Assembly (NCBI GenBank): GCA_016302965.1
Contig: JAEDMP010000016.1
Span: 1 to 38,152, forward strand
Length of the DNA stretch: 38,152 nucleotides
Source of the DNA: Bacteroidaceae bacterium
GTDB taxonomy: Bacteria > Bacteroidota > Bacteroidia > Bacteroidales > Bacteroidaceae
Direction: 5' to 3'
Shown here: one piece after another, positions 1 through 6,291 of the stretch
Numbering within the stretch: the stretch's first letter is position 1
How the letters are laid out: the number at the start of each line of letters is the position of its first letter
Made by a program: the position numbers and the translations under genes
Notes under the pieces: model-generated
Told to the model about the DNA's origin: nothing
What the model saw: the letters and a program-made list of their open reading frames with translations, nothing else
Databases searched by the model: none

Positions 1-332
1 TCCTTTTTCATCGCCATCAGCTCATCGCGCACAGCCGTCAGCCGCTGCAATACCTCAGCGGTCTTGTCGGCACCGTCGCGGTTGGAGGAGATGATTTTCT
101 TGGCTGCCGCCAACTTGAATCCCCTCACCTTCACCAGGTTGTGGATGAGCTTGATTTGCTCGATGTCTTTTTCCGAATACTGGCGCACCTTGCTCGGCCC
201 CTTGGTCTTGGGTTTGAGAAAGGGGAACTCCTGCTCCCAGTAGCGCAGGGTGCTCTCGTTCAGACCAAACATCTCTGCCACCTCGCTGATGGAGTAATAC
301 AATTTCAGATTTTTGTTCAAATTCAATGCCAT
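1..332 (-). CDS. MerR-family transcriptional regulator, 3' end cut by window edge
   Basis: The minus strand reads in from an ATG at 330-332 and stays open to the left edge, giving 110 codons of an unfinished protein. Residues about 12-80 are a MerR-type winged helix-turn-helix: YYSISEVAEMFGLNESTLRYWE forms the first helices (the first turns begin YYSISEVAEM), followed by the wing region with RQYSEKDIEQI. The part after it is helical and charged (TAEVLQRLTAVRDELMAMKK), as expected for the dimerisation helix. Its effector domain is outside the window, so the ligand cannot be guessed. It starts only 21 nt after the mnmA stop codon and is probably co-transcribed with mnmA. The family call is secure; the regulated genes are unknown. 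Confidence 0.85.
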   Translation of the reverse strand, partial: MALNLNKNLKLYYSISEVAEMFGLNESTLRYWEQEFPFLKPKTKGPSKVRQYSEKDIEQIKLIHNLVKVRGFKLAAAKKIISSNRDGADKTAEVLQRLTAVRDELMAMKK

Positions 333-353
333 AGGACTATTGTTATTTTTTCT

Positions 354-1430
354 TTATACCGTTATTTCGCCCGAACCATAGCAGCGATGATGGTCAGCAT
401 CATAGACCACACAGAACTGGCCGGGAGCCACACCATGAATCTTGTCGGCCGAATGGATGAGCCAGGTGCCGTCGGCACGCAGCTCGGTCACAGCAGGGTG
501 CCATTCGGGCGTATGACGTATCTTGAACGTGACCTGCTGGGGCAACTGGCGCTCGGTGAGAAAGTGGAAATCGCGCACGGCAAACTCCTGACGGTAGGCC
601 TCCTGAGGGTCGTAGCCATGTGCCACATAGAGGATATTGTGCTCCACATCCTTCTTGACCACAAACCAGGGACCTCCCCCAAAGCCCATGCCCTTACGTT
701 GACCGATGGTGTGGAACCAGAGTCCGCGGTGCTCGCCTATCTTGCGGCCCGTGTCCAGTTCTATCACATCGCCCGGCTGCTCGCCAAGGTAGCGGCGGAT
801 ATACTCATTGTAATTGATTTTGCCCAAGAAACAGATACCCTGCGAATCCTTGCGGCGAGCATTCACAAGATGCTCCTGCTCGGCGATGCGTCTCACCTCC
901 TCCTTCATCATGCCGCCAATGGGAAAGAGGGCCTTCTCGAGCTGCCAGTCGTAAATCTGGGCAAGAAAGTCGGTCTGGTCCTTCACGGGGTCGGGACTGG
1001 TGGTGAGCCACTTCTTGCCGTCGATAATCTCCGTGCAGGCATAATGGCCGGTGGCTATCAGGTCGTAGTCGTGGCCCCGCTTCTCATGGAAAGCACCGAA
1101 CTTGATGAGACGGTTGCACATCACGTCGGGATTGGGCGTCAAGCCTGCCCTCACCTTGTCCATGGTGTAGCGTGTCACCTGGTCCCAATACTCCCGATGG
1201 CAGTCCACCACCTCGAGCCGACACCCATAGCGGGCCGCCACAGCGGTAGCCATCTCAAGGTCTTCCTCGCTGGTGCAGTCCCACTCCTCCTGCTCCTCGG
1301 GACCTATCTTGATGTAGAAGCAGTCGGGGTGCACCCCCTGGCGGGCCAGCTCATACACCACCACCGAACTGTCCACACCGCCCGAAAGCAGTACGGCTAT
1401 CTTCTTGTCTCTCAACTCTTCTGATGTCAT
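354..1430 (-). CDS. mnmA: tRNA-specific 2-thiouridylase MnmA
   Basis: Cytoplasmic enzyme that activates U34 of the tRNAs for Lys, Glu and Gln with ATP and installs sulfur to give 2-thiouridine. The 358-residue length is normal for the family. The ATP pyrophosphatase P-loop SGGVDSS lies at residues 16-22. The catalytic cysteines are visible as Cys105 in NPDVMCN and Cys200 in DSQGICF, and the tRNA-binding ATGHY stretch is at 126-130. The C-terminal beta-barrel part includes HTIGQRKGMG. The ATG at 1430 is preceded by a purine-rich GAGGAG, an unusually clear Shine-Dalgarno sequence for this phylum. It heads a unit with the downstream MerR gene. Some Bacteroidota carry more than one MnmA-like protein, so a paralogue elsewhere is possible. 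Confidence 0.95.
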   Translation of the reverse strand: MTSEELRDKKIAVLLSGGVDSSVVVYELARQGVHPDCFYIKIGPEEQEEWDCTSEEDLEMATAVAARYGCRLEVVDCHREYWDQVTRYTMDKVRAGLTPNPDVMCNRLIKFGAFHEKRGHDYDLIATGHYACTEIIDGKKWLTTSPDPVKDQTDFLAQIYDWQLEKALFPIGGMMKEEVRRIAEQEHLVNARRKDSQGICFLGKINYNEYIRRYLGEQPGDVIELDTGRKIGEHRGLWFHTIGQRKGMGFGGGPWFVVKKDVEHNILYVAHGYDPQEAYRQEFAVRDFHFLTERQLPQQVTFKIRHTPEWHPAVTELRADGTWLIHSADKIHGVAPGQFCVVYDADHHRCYGSGEITV

Positions 1431-1479
1431 ATCTCCTCTGTTCTTGTCAGTTTCTATACCTTATTATATAAAAGCCATA

Positions 1480-1487
1480 CAAAGTTA
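1480..1487 (-). promoter_or_regulatory. Bacteroidota-type -7 box for mnmA
   Basis: The minus strand reads TAACTTTG here, matching TAnnTTTG, about 50 nt upstream of the mnmA ATG. No good TTTG box is seen at the usual 19-21 nt spacing (CTTG at 17 nt is the closest), so the -33 element is weak. Confidence 0.5.
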
Positions 1488-1551
1488 CACAAAAACAAAT
1501 GAACCAAGAGGAAATCATTAGTTAAACATGGTTAATTGTTCCATCAAATCC

Positions 1552-1582
1552 ATTGTACATCCAGAAAAAATGCCTACATTTG
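1552..1582 (+). promoter_or_regulatory. Promoter of the SPFH-RHH-DUF1648 genes
   Basis: ATTG at 1552-1555 is followed after 19 nt by TACATTTG at 1575-1582, matching the Bacteroidota -33/-7 pattern. Transcription would begin near 1588, leaving a leader of about 115 nt before the SPFH start codon. I see no obvious structure in that leader. Confidence 0.55.
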
Positions 1583-1705
1583 CAATATCAAAATGATATC
1601 ATATACAAATCAGATTCCAAGGGGAAGACATCCACAAGGAAAACATCCGAATGATTATCATCCGAAACAAGAAACAACGTATTAATCCCCAAAAACAAAA
1701 AGACA

Positions 1706-2677
1706 ATGGAGAACAAAGAATTTGAGTTTAGCGGCCTGACCCTGAATGGTTTTGTCATGCTGTTTGCCAATTTGGCCGTCATCGCTTTAGCTGTTATCTG
1801 TCTCATCATCGGCATCGAATGGCTGGATTCGGGTGACAGTTTCATGGGCACCCTCTCAATCGTGGCCTGTGTCATACTGTTCATCACGAACCTCATCTGG
1901 TGGGCAGGCTTCATCCAGCTGGAACCGGGAGAGGCCCGCGTGATGATGTTCTTCGGAAAATACCGGGGCACCTTCACCCGCACCGGCTATTACTGGGTAC
2001 ACCCCTTCATCACCACCAAGAAACTATCGCTGCGCGCCCGAAACCTTGATGCCGAACCCATCAAGGTGAACGACAAGGTGGGCAACCCCGTGCTCATCGG
2101 ACTGGTGCTCGTATGGAAACTGAGCGACACCTATAAAGCCATGTTCGAAATCGACTCCCAGACCATGGCGCAGAATCCCAATGCCACTACCCTCGGTGGC
2201 GACGTGAAGAGCATCATGAACGCCTTTGAGCAGTTTGTGAAGACCCAAAGCGATGCCGCCCTCCGCCAGGTGGCCGGACAGTATGCCTACGACGATGTAG
2301 ACGGCAAGACCGACGAGCTGACCCTGCGCAGCGGCGGTGAGGAAATCAACCAGCAGCTGGAGCAGAAACTCAACGATCGCCTGGCCATCGCCGGCATCGA
2401 AGTGGTAGAGGCCCGCATCAACTATCTGGCCTACGCTCCCGAGATTGCAGCCGTCATGCTGCGCCGCCAGCAGGCATCGGCCATCATCACGGCCAGAGAG
2501 AAGATTGTGGAGGGTGCCGTTTCCATGGTGAAGATGGCACTGGACAAACTGTCGGAAGAGCAGGTGGTGGAACTGGACGACGACAAGAAGGCGGCCATGG
2601 TCAGCAACCTCATGGTGGTGCTCTGCGGCGAAGATTCCGCACAGCCCGTGGTGAACACCGGCACGCTGAACCATTAA
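1706..2677 (+). CDS. SPFH/Band 7 (stomatin-prohibitin-like) membrane protein
   Basis: A 323-residue inner-membrane protein. Two hydrophobic segments (about residues 11-37 and 45-69) are followed by an SPFH domain beginning at IQLEPGEARVMMFFGKYRGT (about 70-90). The rest is the helical region usual for the family (EIAAVMLRRQQASAIITAREKIVEGAV). SPFH proteins oligomerise into membrane-associated cages that organise lipids or membrane proteases; no catalytic site is expected and none is seen. The substrate or partner is unknown. It is first in a three-gene unit, with 13 nt before the ribbon-helix-helix gene and a DUF1648 membrane protein after that. Family confidence is high; function in the cell is not established. 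Confidence 0.88.
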   Translation: MENKEFEFSGLTLNGFVMLFANLAVIALAVICLIIGIEWLDSGDSFMGTLSIVACVILFITNLIWWAGFIQLEPGEARVMMFFGKYRGTFTRTGYYWVHPFITTKKLSLRARNLDAEPIKVNDKVGNPVLIGLVLVWKLSDTYKAMFEIDSQTMAQNPNATTLGGDVKSIMNAFEQFVKTQSDAALRQVAGQYAYDDVDGKTDELTLRSGGEEINQQLEQKLNDRLAIAGIEVVEARINYLAYAPEIAAVMLRRQQASAIITAREKIVEGAVSMVKMALDKLSEEQVVELDDDKKAAMVSNLMVVLCGEDSAQPVVNTGTLNH

Positions 2678-2690
2678 TCGGCCCACGCTC

Positions 2691-2882
2691 ATGGCCAAGA
2701 CAAAAAACTTCATACTGCGTATCGACAGCGAGATGATGGATGCCATCGAGGCATGGGCAGCCGACGAGTTCCGCTCCACCAACGGCCAGCTGCAATGGAT
2801 CATCGCCGAGGCACTACGCAAGGCCAAGAGAATGCCCAAGAAAAAGGCCACTCCCACTCCTCCATCCGGGGATGGGGAGTGA
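2691..2882 (+). CDS. Small Arc/MetJ-type ribbon-helix-helix protein
   Basis: Sixty-three residues. KNFILRIDSEMMDAIEAWAADE supplies the N-terminal beta-strand (residues 5-11, FILRID) and helix A, and NGQLQWIIAEALRKA supplies helix B, which is the whole ribbon-helix-helix fold. A lysine-, proline- and threonine-rich tail from about residue 48 looks disordered. Such proteins are usually dimeric DNA binders acting as local repressors or antitoxins. No toxin-like gene is adjacent: the neighbours are the SPFH protein 13 nt upstream and the DUF1648 protein 72 nt downstream. An autoregulator of this unit is the simplest idea, but that is inference. Confidence 0.8.
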   Translation: MAKTKNFILRIDSEMMDAIEAWAADEFRSTNGQLQWIIAEALRKAKRMPKKKATPTPPSGDGE

Positions 2883-2954
2883 GCCGGCTTCTGAGCCACA
2901 CGCCTACACAGCTGACGATACAATCCTCTCTCCATCACTATCAACAAAATCGAT

Positions 2955-3482
2955 ATGAATCTGCTTTCCTTCTTCCTTCATAAGCCCCAGCCAACTAACG
3001 GCATCCGCATGCCCCGCACCAAAGAAGGCACGATTTTCGAAATAGCATGCCTCATGCTGAATATCCTGCTGTGGATCATGGCAGCATGGATGTGGTCGAA
3101 ACTGCCCGATACCGTCCCCACCCATTTCGATGCCTCGGGCCATCCCAACCAGTATTCGGGCAAGGCCTTCGGCCTCATCTTCCCCTGCGCCATCTGTGCC
3201 TTCGTCAGCATCCTGATTATGCTCTCGGTCTATCTCCCGTCCAAAAACATCAGCGGCACCCAGATTACCAACATCACCCAAATGGTATGGGTGGCAAGAG
3301 GATTGCGCATCATCGGAGTGCTGATGCCCCTGCTCTTCATGAGTATCTTCGGAGTCATCGGTTGCGAGACGCTCGGATGGCCCGCCCCGCTCCACCTCGT
3401 GACCGCCACACTCACGGGAGCCATCGTGCTCATTCCCCTGCTGTTCATCATTCTCGCCCTATTCAAGGGGAAACGGGCATAA
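2955..3482 (+). CDS. DUF1648 domain membrane protein
   Basis: A 175-residue protein with four probable membrane segments, about residues 28-46, 71-92, 113-133 and 147-169. Between the first two lies the DUF1648 signature LPDTVPTHFDASGHPNQY. DUF1648 is found alone and in SdpI-like immunity and membrane proteins; its biochemical role is not known to me. The start at 2955 gives a 27-residue pre-membrane region. A second in-frame ATG at 3009 would shorten it to 157 residues and still keep every membrane segment, so the start is uncertain. Last gene of the SPFH unit. Confidence 0.75.
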   Translation: MNLLSFFLHKPQPTNGIRMPRTKEGTIFEIACLMLNILLWIMAAWMWSKLPDTVPTHFDASGHPNQYSGKAFGLIFPCAICAFVSILIMLSVYLPSKNISGTQITNITQMVWVARGLRIIGVLMPLLFMSIFGVIGCETLGWPAPLHLVTATLTGAIVLIPLLFIILALFKGKRA

Positions 3483-3531
3483 GACCTTATCCCTAAGAGC
3501 TATCATTCATAGAGACATCTATGATAGAAAC

Positions 3532-3556
3532 AAAAAAAAGAGGCTCAACGCCTCTC
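3532..3556 (-). terminator. Rho-independent terminator of the candidate ncRNA
   Basis: On the minus strand a 6-bp stem AGAGGC/GCCTCT around a 5-nt loop (3539-3555) runs straight into a run of T (about 3533-3538). There is no T-run in the plus direction, so it acts on minus-strand transcripts. Confidence 0.7.
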
Positions 3557-3607
3557 TCACCAGCGTTCCTGTTGCAGCTCACGCTGCACACAGGGCGTCT
3601 GGTTCAT
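3557..3607 (-). other. 16-codon mini-ORF at the ncRNA 3' end
   Basis: Minus-strand ATG at 3605-3607, stop at 3557-3559, coding for MNQTPCVQRELQQERW. The start codon lies in the 12-nt loop of a 7-bp hairpin (3596-3621), and a purine-rich GGAAGAAAG precedes it. The stop codon abuts the terminator stem. It could be chance within a structured RNA; nothing here proves translation. Confidence 0.2.
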
Positions 3608-4035
3608 CTTTCTTCCAGACGACTGGTATCTGACAATATTTTATCACCTTCCTACAAATCCAATTACCAATAACTAAAACCTATCAAACTATACTAAAAC
3701 TACTTAACCTATGAAAAAACTTTCTCTAAATCATTTCATGATGACTGAATCAGATCAGTTACCTGTTCGTATTAACTACTGACTACCTACAGTCAATTAT
3801 CCTTACTACTTATCTTTATAATACCTAAAAACCTTATACCTGTCGAATCACTTATCTTTTACGATTAACCTGATGATCTATTTTCTCAAACTTTTTTTCT
3901 TCATCTTTGGTTGATGGAGGGGCAAGCCCTCGCTCCTGAATCTTTACTACCTTACTGACCAAATACCTATCGTCACCTGAATCATCCAATCTTCTTGACT
4001 TACCTTGACTAACACCTTTCTTCTTTTCTACCTTT

Positions 4036-4101
4036 CTAATACCTGTCCTGATATTTACCTTTCTAATACCTGTTTCTCTTTTACCTTAGTCTAATACCTG
4101 T
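4036..4101 (-). repeat. Three phased copies of ACAGGTATTAG
   Basis: CTAATACCTGT (plus-strand reading) occurs at 4036-4046, 4063-4073 and 4091-4101, spaced 27 and 28 nt. The first two copies are part of an exact 17-bp repeat (4030-4046 and 4057-4073). Degenerate relatives occur at 3819-3826, 3831-3843 and 3759-3769. Confidence 0.85.
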
Positions 4102-4198
4102 TCTTGTTTCGAAACGTCCTTTTTTTTTCGTCCTGTGGTCTTGTCGTCCTTCGGTCGTTTAAGGCCGTCCTATTGGTCTTTTTGTCCTTTTGACGATG

Positions 4199-4230
4199 CA
4201 AAGGTACTGCTGTTTCCGCACACAGCCAAA
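4199..4230 (-). promoter_or_regulatory. Strong promoter driving the candidate ncRNA
   Basis: On the minus strand TTTG (4230-4227), 20 nt, then TACCTTTG (4206-4199): both boxes at the consensus spacing for the Bacteroidota primary sigma factor. Predicted start near 4192, pointing away from ksgA and into the 660-nt gene-free stretch. Confidence 0.7.
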
Positions 4231-4281
4231 TTTTTATTCGCTTTTTTATCAAAAATACAGCATAGTCTTGACCTATATCAA

Positions 4282-5088
4282 CTAAATTGTGTCCGCACAC
4301 AGCAATTCCTGCCCTACCAGGTTTGTCAGCTCTACGAACTGGGCTATCGAGAGCTGTTCGGGGCGTCTGGTCATCAGCGGGTGCTGGAAGAAAGCATCGT
4401 CCGAGGACTTGCCACCGAAAATCTGGCGCAGACTCACGCGCAGCATTTTGCGGCGCTGGTTGAAGACGGTCTTCACCACCCGCTTGAAGAGTTTCTCGTC
4501 ACAGCCCAACTCCCGGGTCTGGTTGCGGGTCATACGGATAACGGCACTCTTGACCTTGGGAGGGGGATTGAAGACATTTTCATCCACGGTGAAGAGGTAT
4601 TCCACATCATACCAGGCCTGGGTGAGCACGCTGAGGATGCCGTATGCCTTGTTGCCGGGCTCCGATGCCATACGCAGCGCCACCTCGCGCTGTATCATAC
4701 CCGTGCAGCAGGGAATGAGGTTGCGGTTGTCAATCATCTTGAAGAAAATCTGGGAGGAGATATCGTAGGGATAGTTGCCCGTGAGCACAAAATCATGGCC
4801 GTCGAACAGCGTGGTGAGGTCCATGCGCAGAAAGTCGTCGCCCACTATCCGGTCGGAGAGTGCAGGGAAATGCTCATGGAGATAGGCCACCGACTCCTTG
4901 TCGATTTCGACCACCTTGAGCGGACGGTTCTTGGGCATGAGAAACTGGGTGAGCACACCCATGCCAGGCCCCACCTCGAGCACGGGCAAGTCGGGACAGG
5001 CATCCACCGTATCGGCAATGCGTTTGGCAATGTTGAGGTCGATCAAGAAATGCTGACCGAGATTTTTCTTGGGTCTTACTTGTTTCAT
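4282..5088 (-). CDS. ksgA: 16S rRNA dimethyladenosine transferase KsgA/RsmA
   Basis: Cytoplasmic SAM-dependent enzyme that dimethylates A1518 and A1519 of 16S rRNA late in 30S assembly. The 268 residues match the family. The N-terminal KKNLGQHFLID (7-17) is the family hallmark. SAM-binding motif I is EVGPGMG at 38-44, an acidic EID at 61-63 should hold the ribose, and the catalytic motif IV reads NYPYDIS at 105-111. The usual form is NLPYNIS, so leucine and asparagine are replaced here; the pattern is otherwise intact. FNPPPKVKSAV, the other conserved stretch, lies further on. It diverges from the flippase-like gene across a 138-bp region that contains the promoters of both. Confidence 0.95.
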   Translation of the reverse strand: MKQVRPKKNLGQHFLIDLNIAKRIADTVDACPDLPVLEVGPGMGVLTQFLMPKNRPLKVVEIDKESVAYLHEHFPALSDRIVGDDFLRMDLTTLFDGHDFVLTGNYPYDISSQIFFKMIDNRNLIPCCTGMIQREVALRMASEPGNKAYGILSVLTQAWYDVEYLFTVDENVFNPPPKVKSAVIRMTRNQTRELGCDEKLFKRVVKTVFNQRRKMLRVSLRQIFGGKSSDDAFFQHPLMTRRPEQLSIAQFVELTNLVGQELLCADTI

Positions 5089-5119
5089 ATTATTCGGAAG
5101 ATAATCTCATATAGGACTG

Positions 5120-5127
5120 CAAAGTTA
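5120..5127 (-). promoter_or_regulatory. -7 box for ksgA
   Basis: Minus strand TAACTTTG, 31 nt upstream of the ksgA start codon. The -33 region is not well conserved at 19-21 nt. Confidence 0.45.
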
Positions 5128-5210
5128 ATATAAAAAAGACAAAAAGCACACTATCTGACGGAAATCTGCAAGTTTTTTGGCTATTATTCTTCATTTTCCA
5201 CATAATATTG

Positions 5211-5218
5211 TACCTTTG
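5211..5218 (+). promoter_or_regulatory. -7 box immediately upstream of the flippase-like gene
   Basis: TACCTTTG ends only 8 nt before the ATG at 5227. With the usual start about 5-7 nt after this box, the mRNA would have almost no leader. The -33 box is poor. Confidence 0.5.
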
Positions 5219-5226
5219 CACGTGAT

Positions 5227-6240
5227 ATGGAAACGAAGAAACTACTGAATCTCGGGCTCAAGATACTGCTGCCCCTGCTTCTTGGCGGTGCCATCCTCTA
5301 TTGGATGTATCGCGACTTTGACTTCCACAACCTGTCTGAGGTGCTCCTGAATGAGACCAACTGGACATGGATGCTGCTGTCTTTCCCCTTTGGAGTGACG
5401 GCCCAAATGTTCCGTGCATGGCGCTGGCGGCAGACCCTGGAACCGATTGGTGAGCATGCGCGCCAGAGCACCAGCATCTATGCCATCTTCCTCTCCTATG
5501 CCGTGAGTCTGGTCATTCCCCGCGTGGGCGAGTTCTCGCGCTGCGGAGTGCTCAAGCGCTACGACGGCATCTCCTTCTCAAAAGCACTGGGAACGGTGGT
5601 CACCGAGCGTGCCGTCGACTCCCTCTTCATCCTCGGCCTCACTGCCGTCACCCTATTGGCACAACTGCCCATCTTCAGCACCTTCTTCAGCCGCACGGGC
5701 ACCAACCTTGATGCACTGCTGGGCCGTTTCTCGGCCACGGGTTATGTGGTGACCGCCGTCTGCGGACTCTCGGCACTGCTCCTGCTGCATCTGCTACTCA
5801 AGAAACTGTCTATATATAATAAGGTGAAAGCCACCTTCAGCGGTATCTGGCAGGGAGTGCTCTCGCTGCGCCATGTGAGCAACGTACCGCTCTACCTGCT
5901 GTTCACACTGGGGATATGGGGCAGCTATTTCCTGCACTATTATCTCACCTTCTTCTGCTTCTCCTCCACTGCCCATCTGGGCATCACCTGCGCCCTGGTC
6001 ACCTTTGTGGTGGGCAGCATCGCAGTCATCGTGCCCACCCCCAACGGAGCCGGTCCCTGGCATTTCGCCGTCAAGACCATGCTCATCCTCTATGGACTGG
6101 CCGACCAGGATGCCCTCTATTTCGTGCTCATCGTTCATACCGTCCAGACGATGCTGGTGGTGGCCCTGGGCATCTGGGGAGCCATCGGACTCTCGATGAC
6201 CCAACGCAGAACGGTGGCTACCGACGCATTGCCGGCATAA
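5227..6240 (+). CDS. Flippase-like integral membrane protein (UPF0104/YbhN, LPG-synthase TM domain)
   Basis: A 337-residue polytopic inner-membrane protein with about eight hydrophobic segments. Two conserved patches mark the family: PRVGEFSRCGVLKRY, near residues 98-112, followed by a TERAVDS stretch, and PTPNGAGPWHF near residues 270-280. The family is related to the transmembrane flippase domain of lysylphosphatidylglycerol synthases, but the C-terminal aminoacyl-transfer domain of MprF is absent, so lipid lysinylation is not expected. Lipid or isoprenoid-linked substrate translocation is the family-level inference; the substrate is unknown. pepD follows 51 nt downstream without a visible promoter between, so the two are probably co-transcribed. 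Confidence 0.8.
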   Translation: METKKLLNLGLKILLPLLLGGAILYWMYRDFDFHNLSEVLLNETNWTWMLLSFPFGVTAQMFRAWRWRQTLEPIGEHARQSTSIYAIFLSYAVSLVIPRVGEFSRCGVLKRYDGISFSKALGTVVTERAVDSLFILGLTAVTLLAQLPIFSTFFSRTGTNLDALLGRFSATGYVVTAVCGLSALLLLHLLLKKLSIYNKVKATFSGIWQGVLSLRHVSNVPLYLLFTLGIWGSYFLHYYLTFFCFSSTAHLGITCALVTFVVGSIAVIVPTPNGAGPWHFAVKTMLILYGLADQDALYFVLIVHTVQTMLVVALGIWGAIGLSMTQRRTVATDALPA

Positions 6241-6291
6241 AGACAGGCCGAAACTGTATTACCCTACGTAAACCTATAAACAACAAAGGCT

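Larger units (their letters stand above)
3532..4192 (-). ncRNA. Candidate long non-coding RNA with AGGTA repeats
   Basis: Predicted transcript of about 660 nt lying wholly between the DUF1648 and ksgA stop codons. It has a promoter with both boxes at consensus spacing, no ORF of gene-like length, and a terminator with a T-run at its end. Read on the minus strand, the 5' 80 nt carry about five AGGAC units; the middle about 430 nt carry some 18 AGGTA-like units, including three copies of ACAGGTATTAG spaced 27-28 nt. An internal hairpin sits at 3916-3936. The last 90 nt fold into three consecutive hairpins: 3596-3621, 3573-3588 with a GUGA loop, and the terminator. It does not show the conserved cores of tmRNA, RNase P RNA or SRP RNA. 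I do not recognise the family. The alternative is an unusually long 3' region of ksgA, but the internal promoter argues for an independent RNA. Confidence 0.5.

Noticed and set aside
141..1424. 427-codon open frame on the plus strand opposite mnmA
   Set aside because: It is the antisense shadow of a gene with a complete set of MnmA motifs, and its translation has no recognisable domain.
3750..4110. CRISPR-like reading of the repeated CTAATACCTGT motif
   Set aside because: The exact repeat is only 11-17 bp, the linkers are 10-17 bp, most units are degenerate, and no cas gene is nearby.
3532..4192. tmRNA, RNase P RNA or SRP RNA in the gene-free region
   Set aside because: None of the conserved cores (for example the tRNA-like ends of tmRNA or the GAGGAAAGUCC region of RNase P) can be found on either strand.
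4091..4300. 69-codon minus-strand frame running from the end of ksgA into the intergenic region
   Set aside because: It overlaps the ksgA 3' end out of frame and spans the promoter boxes of the candidate RNA; no domain or start context.
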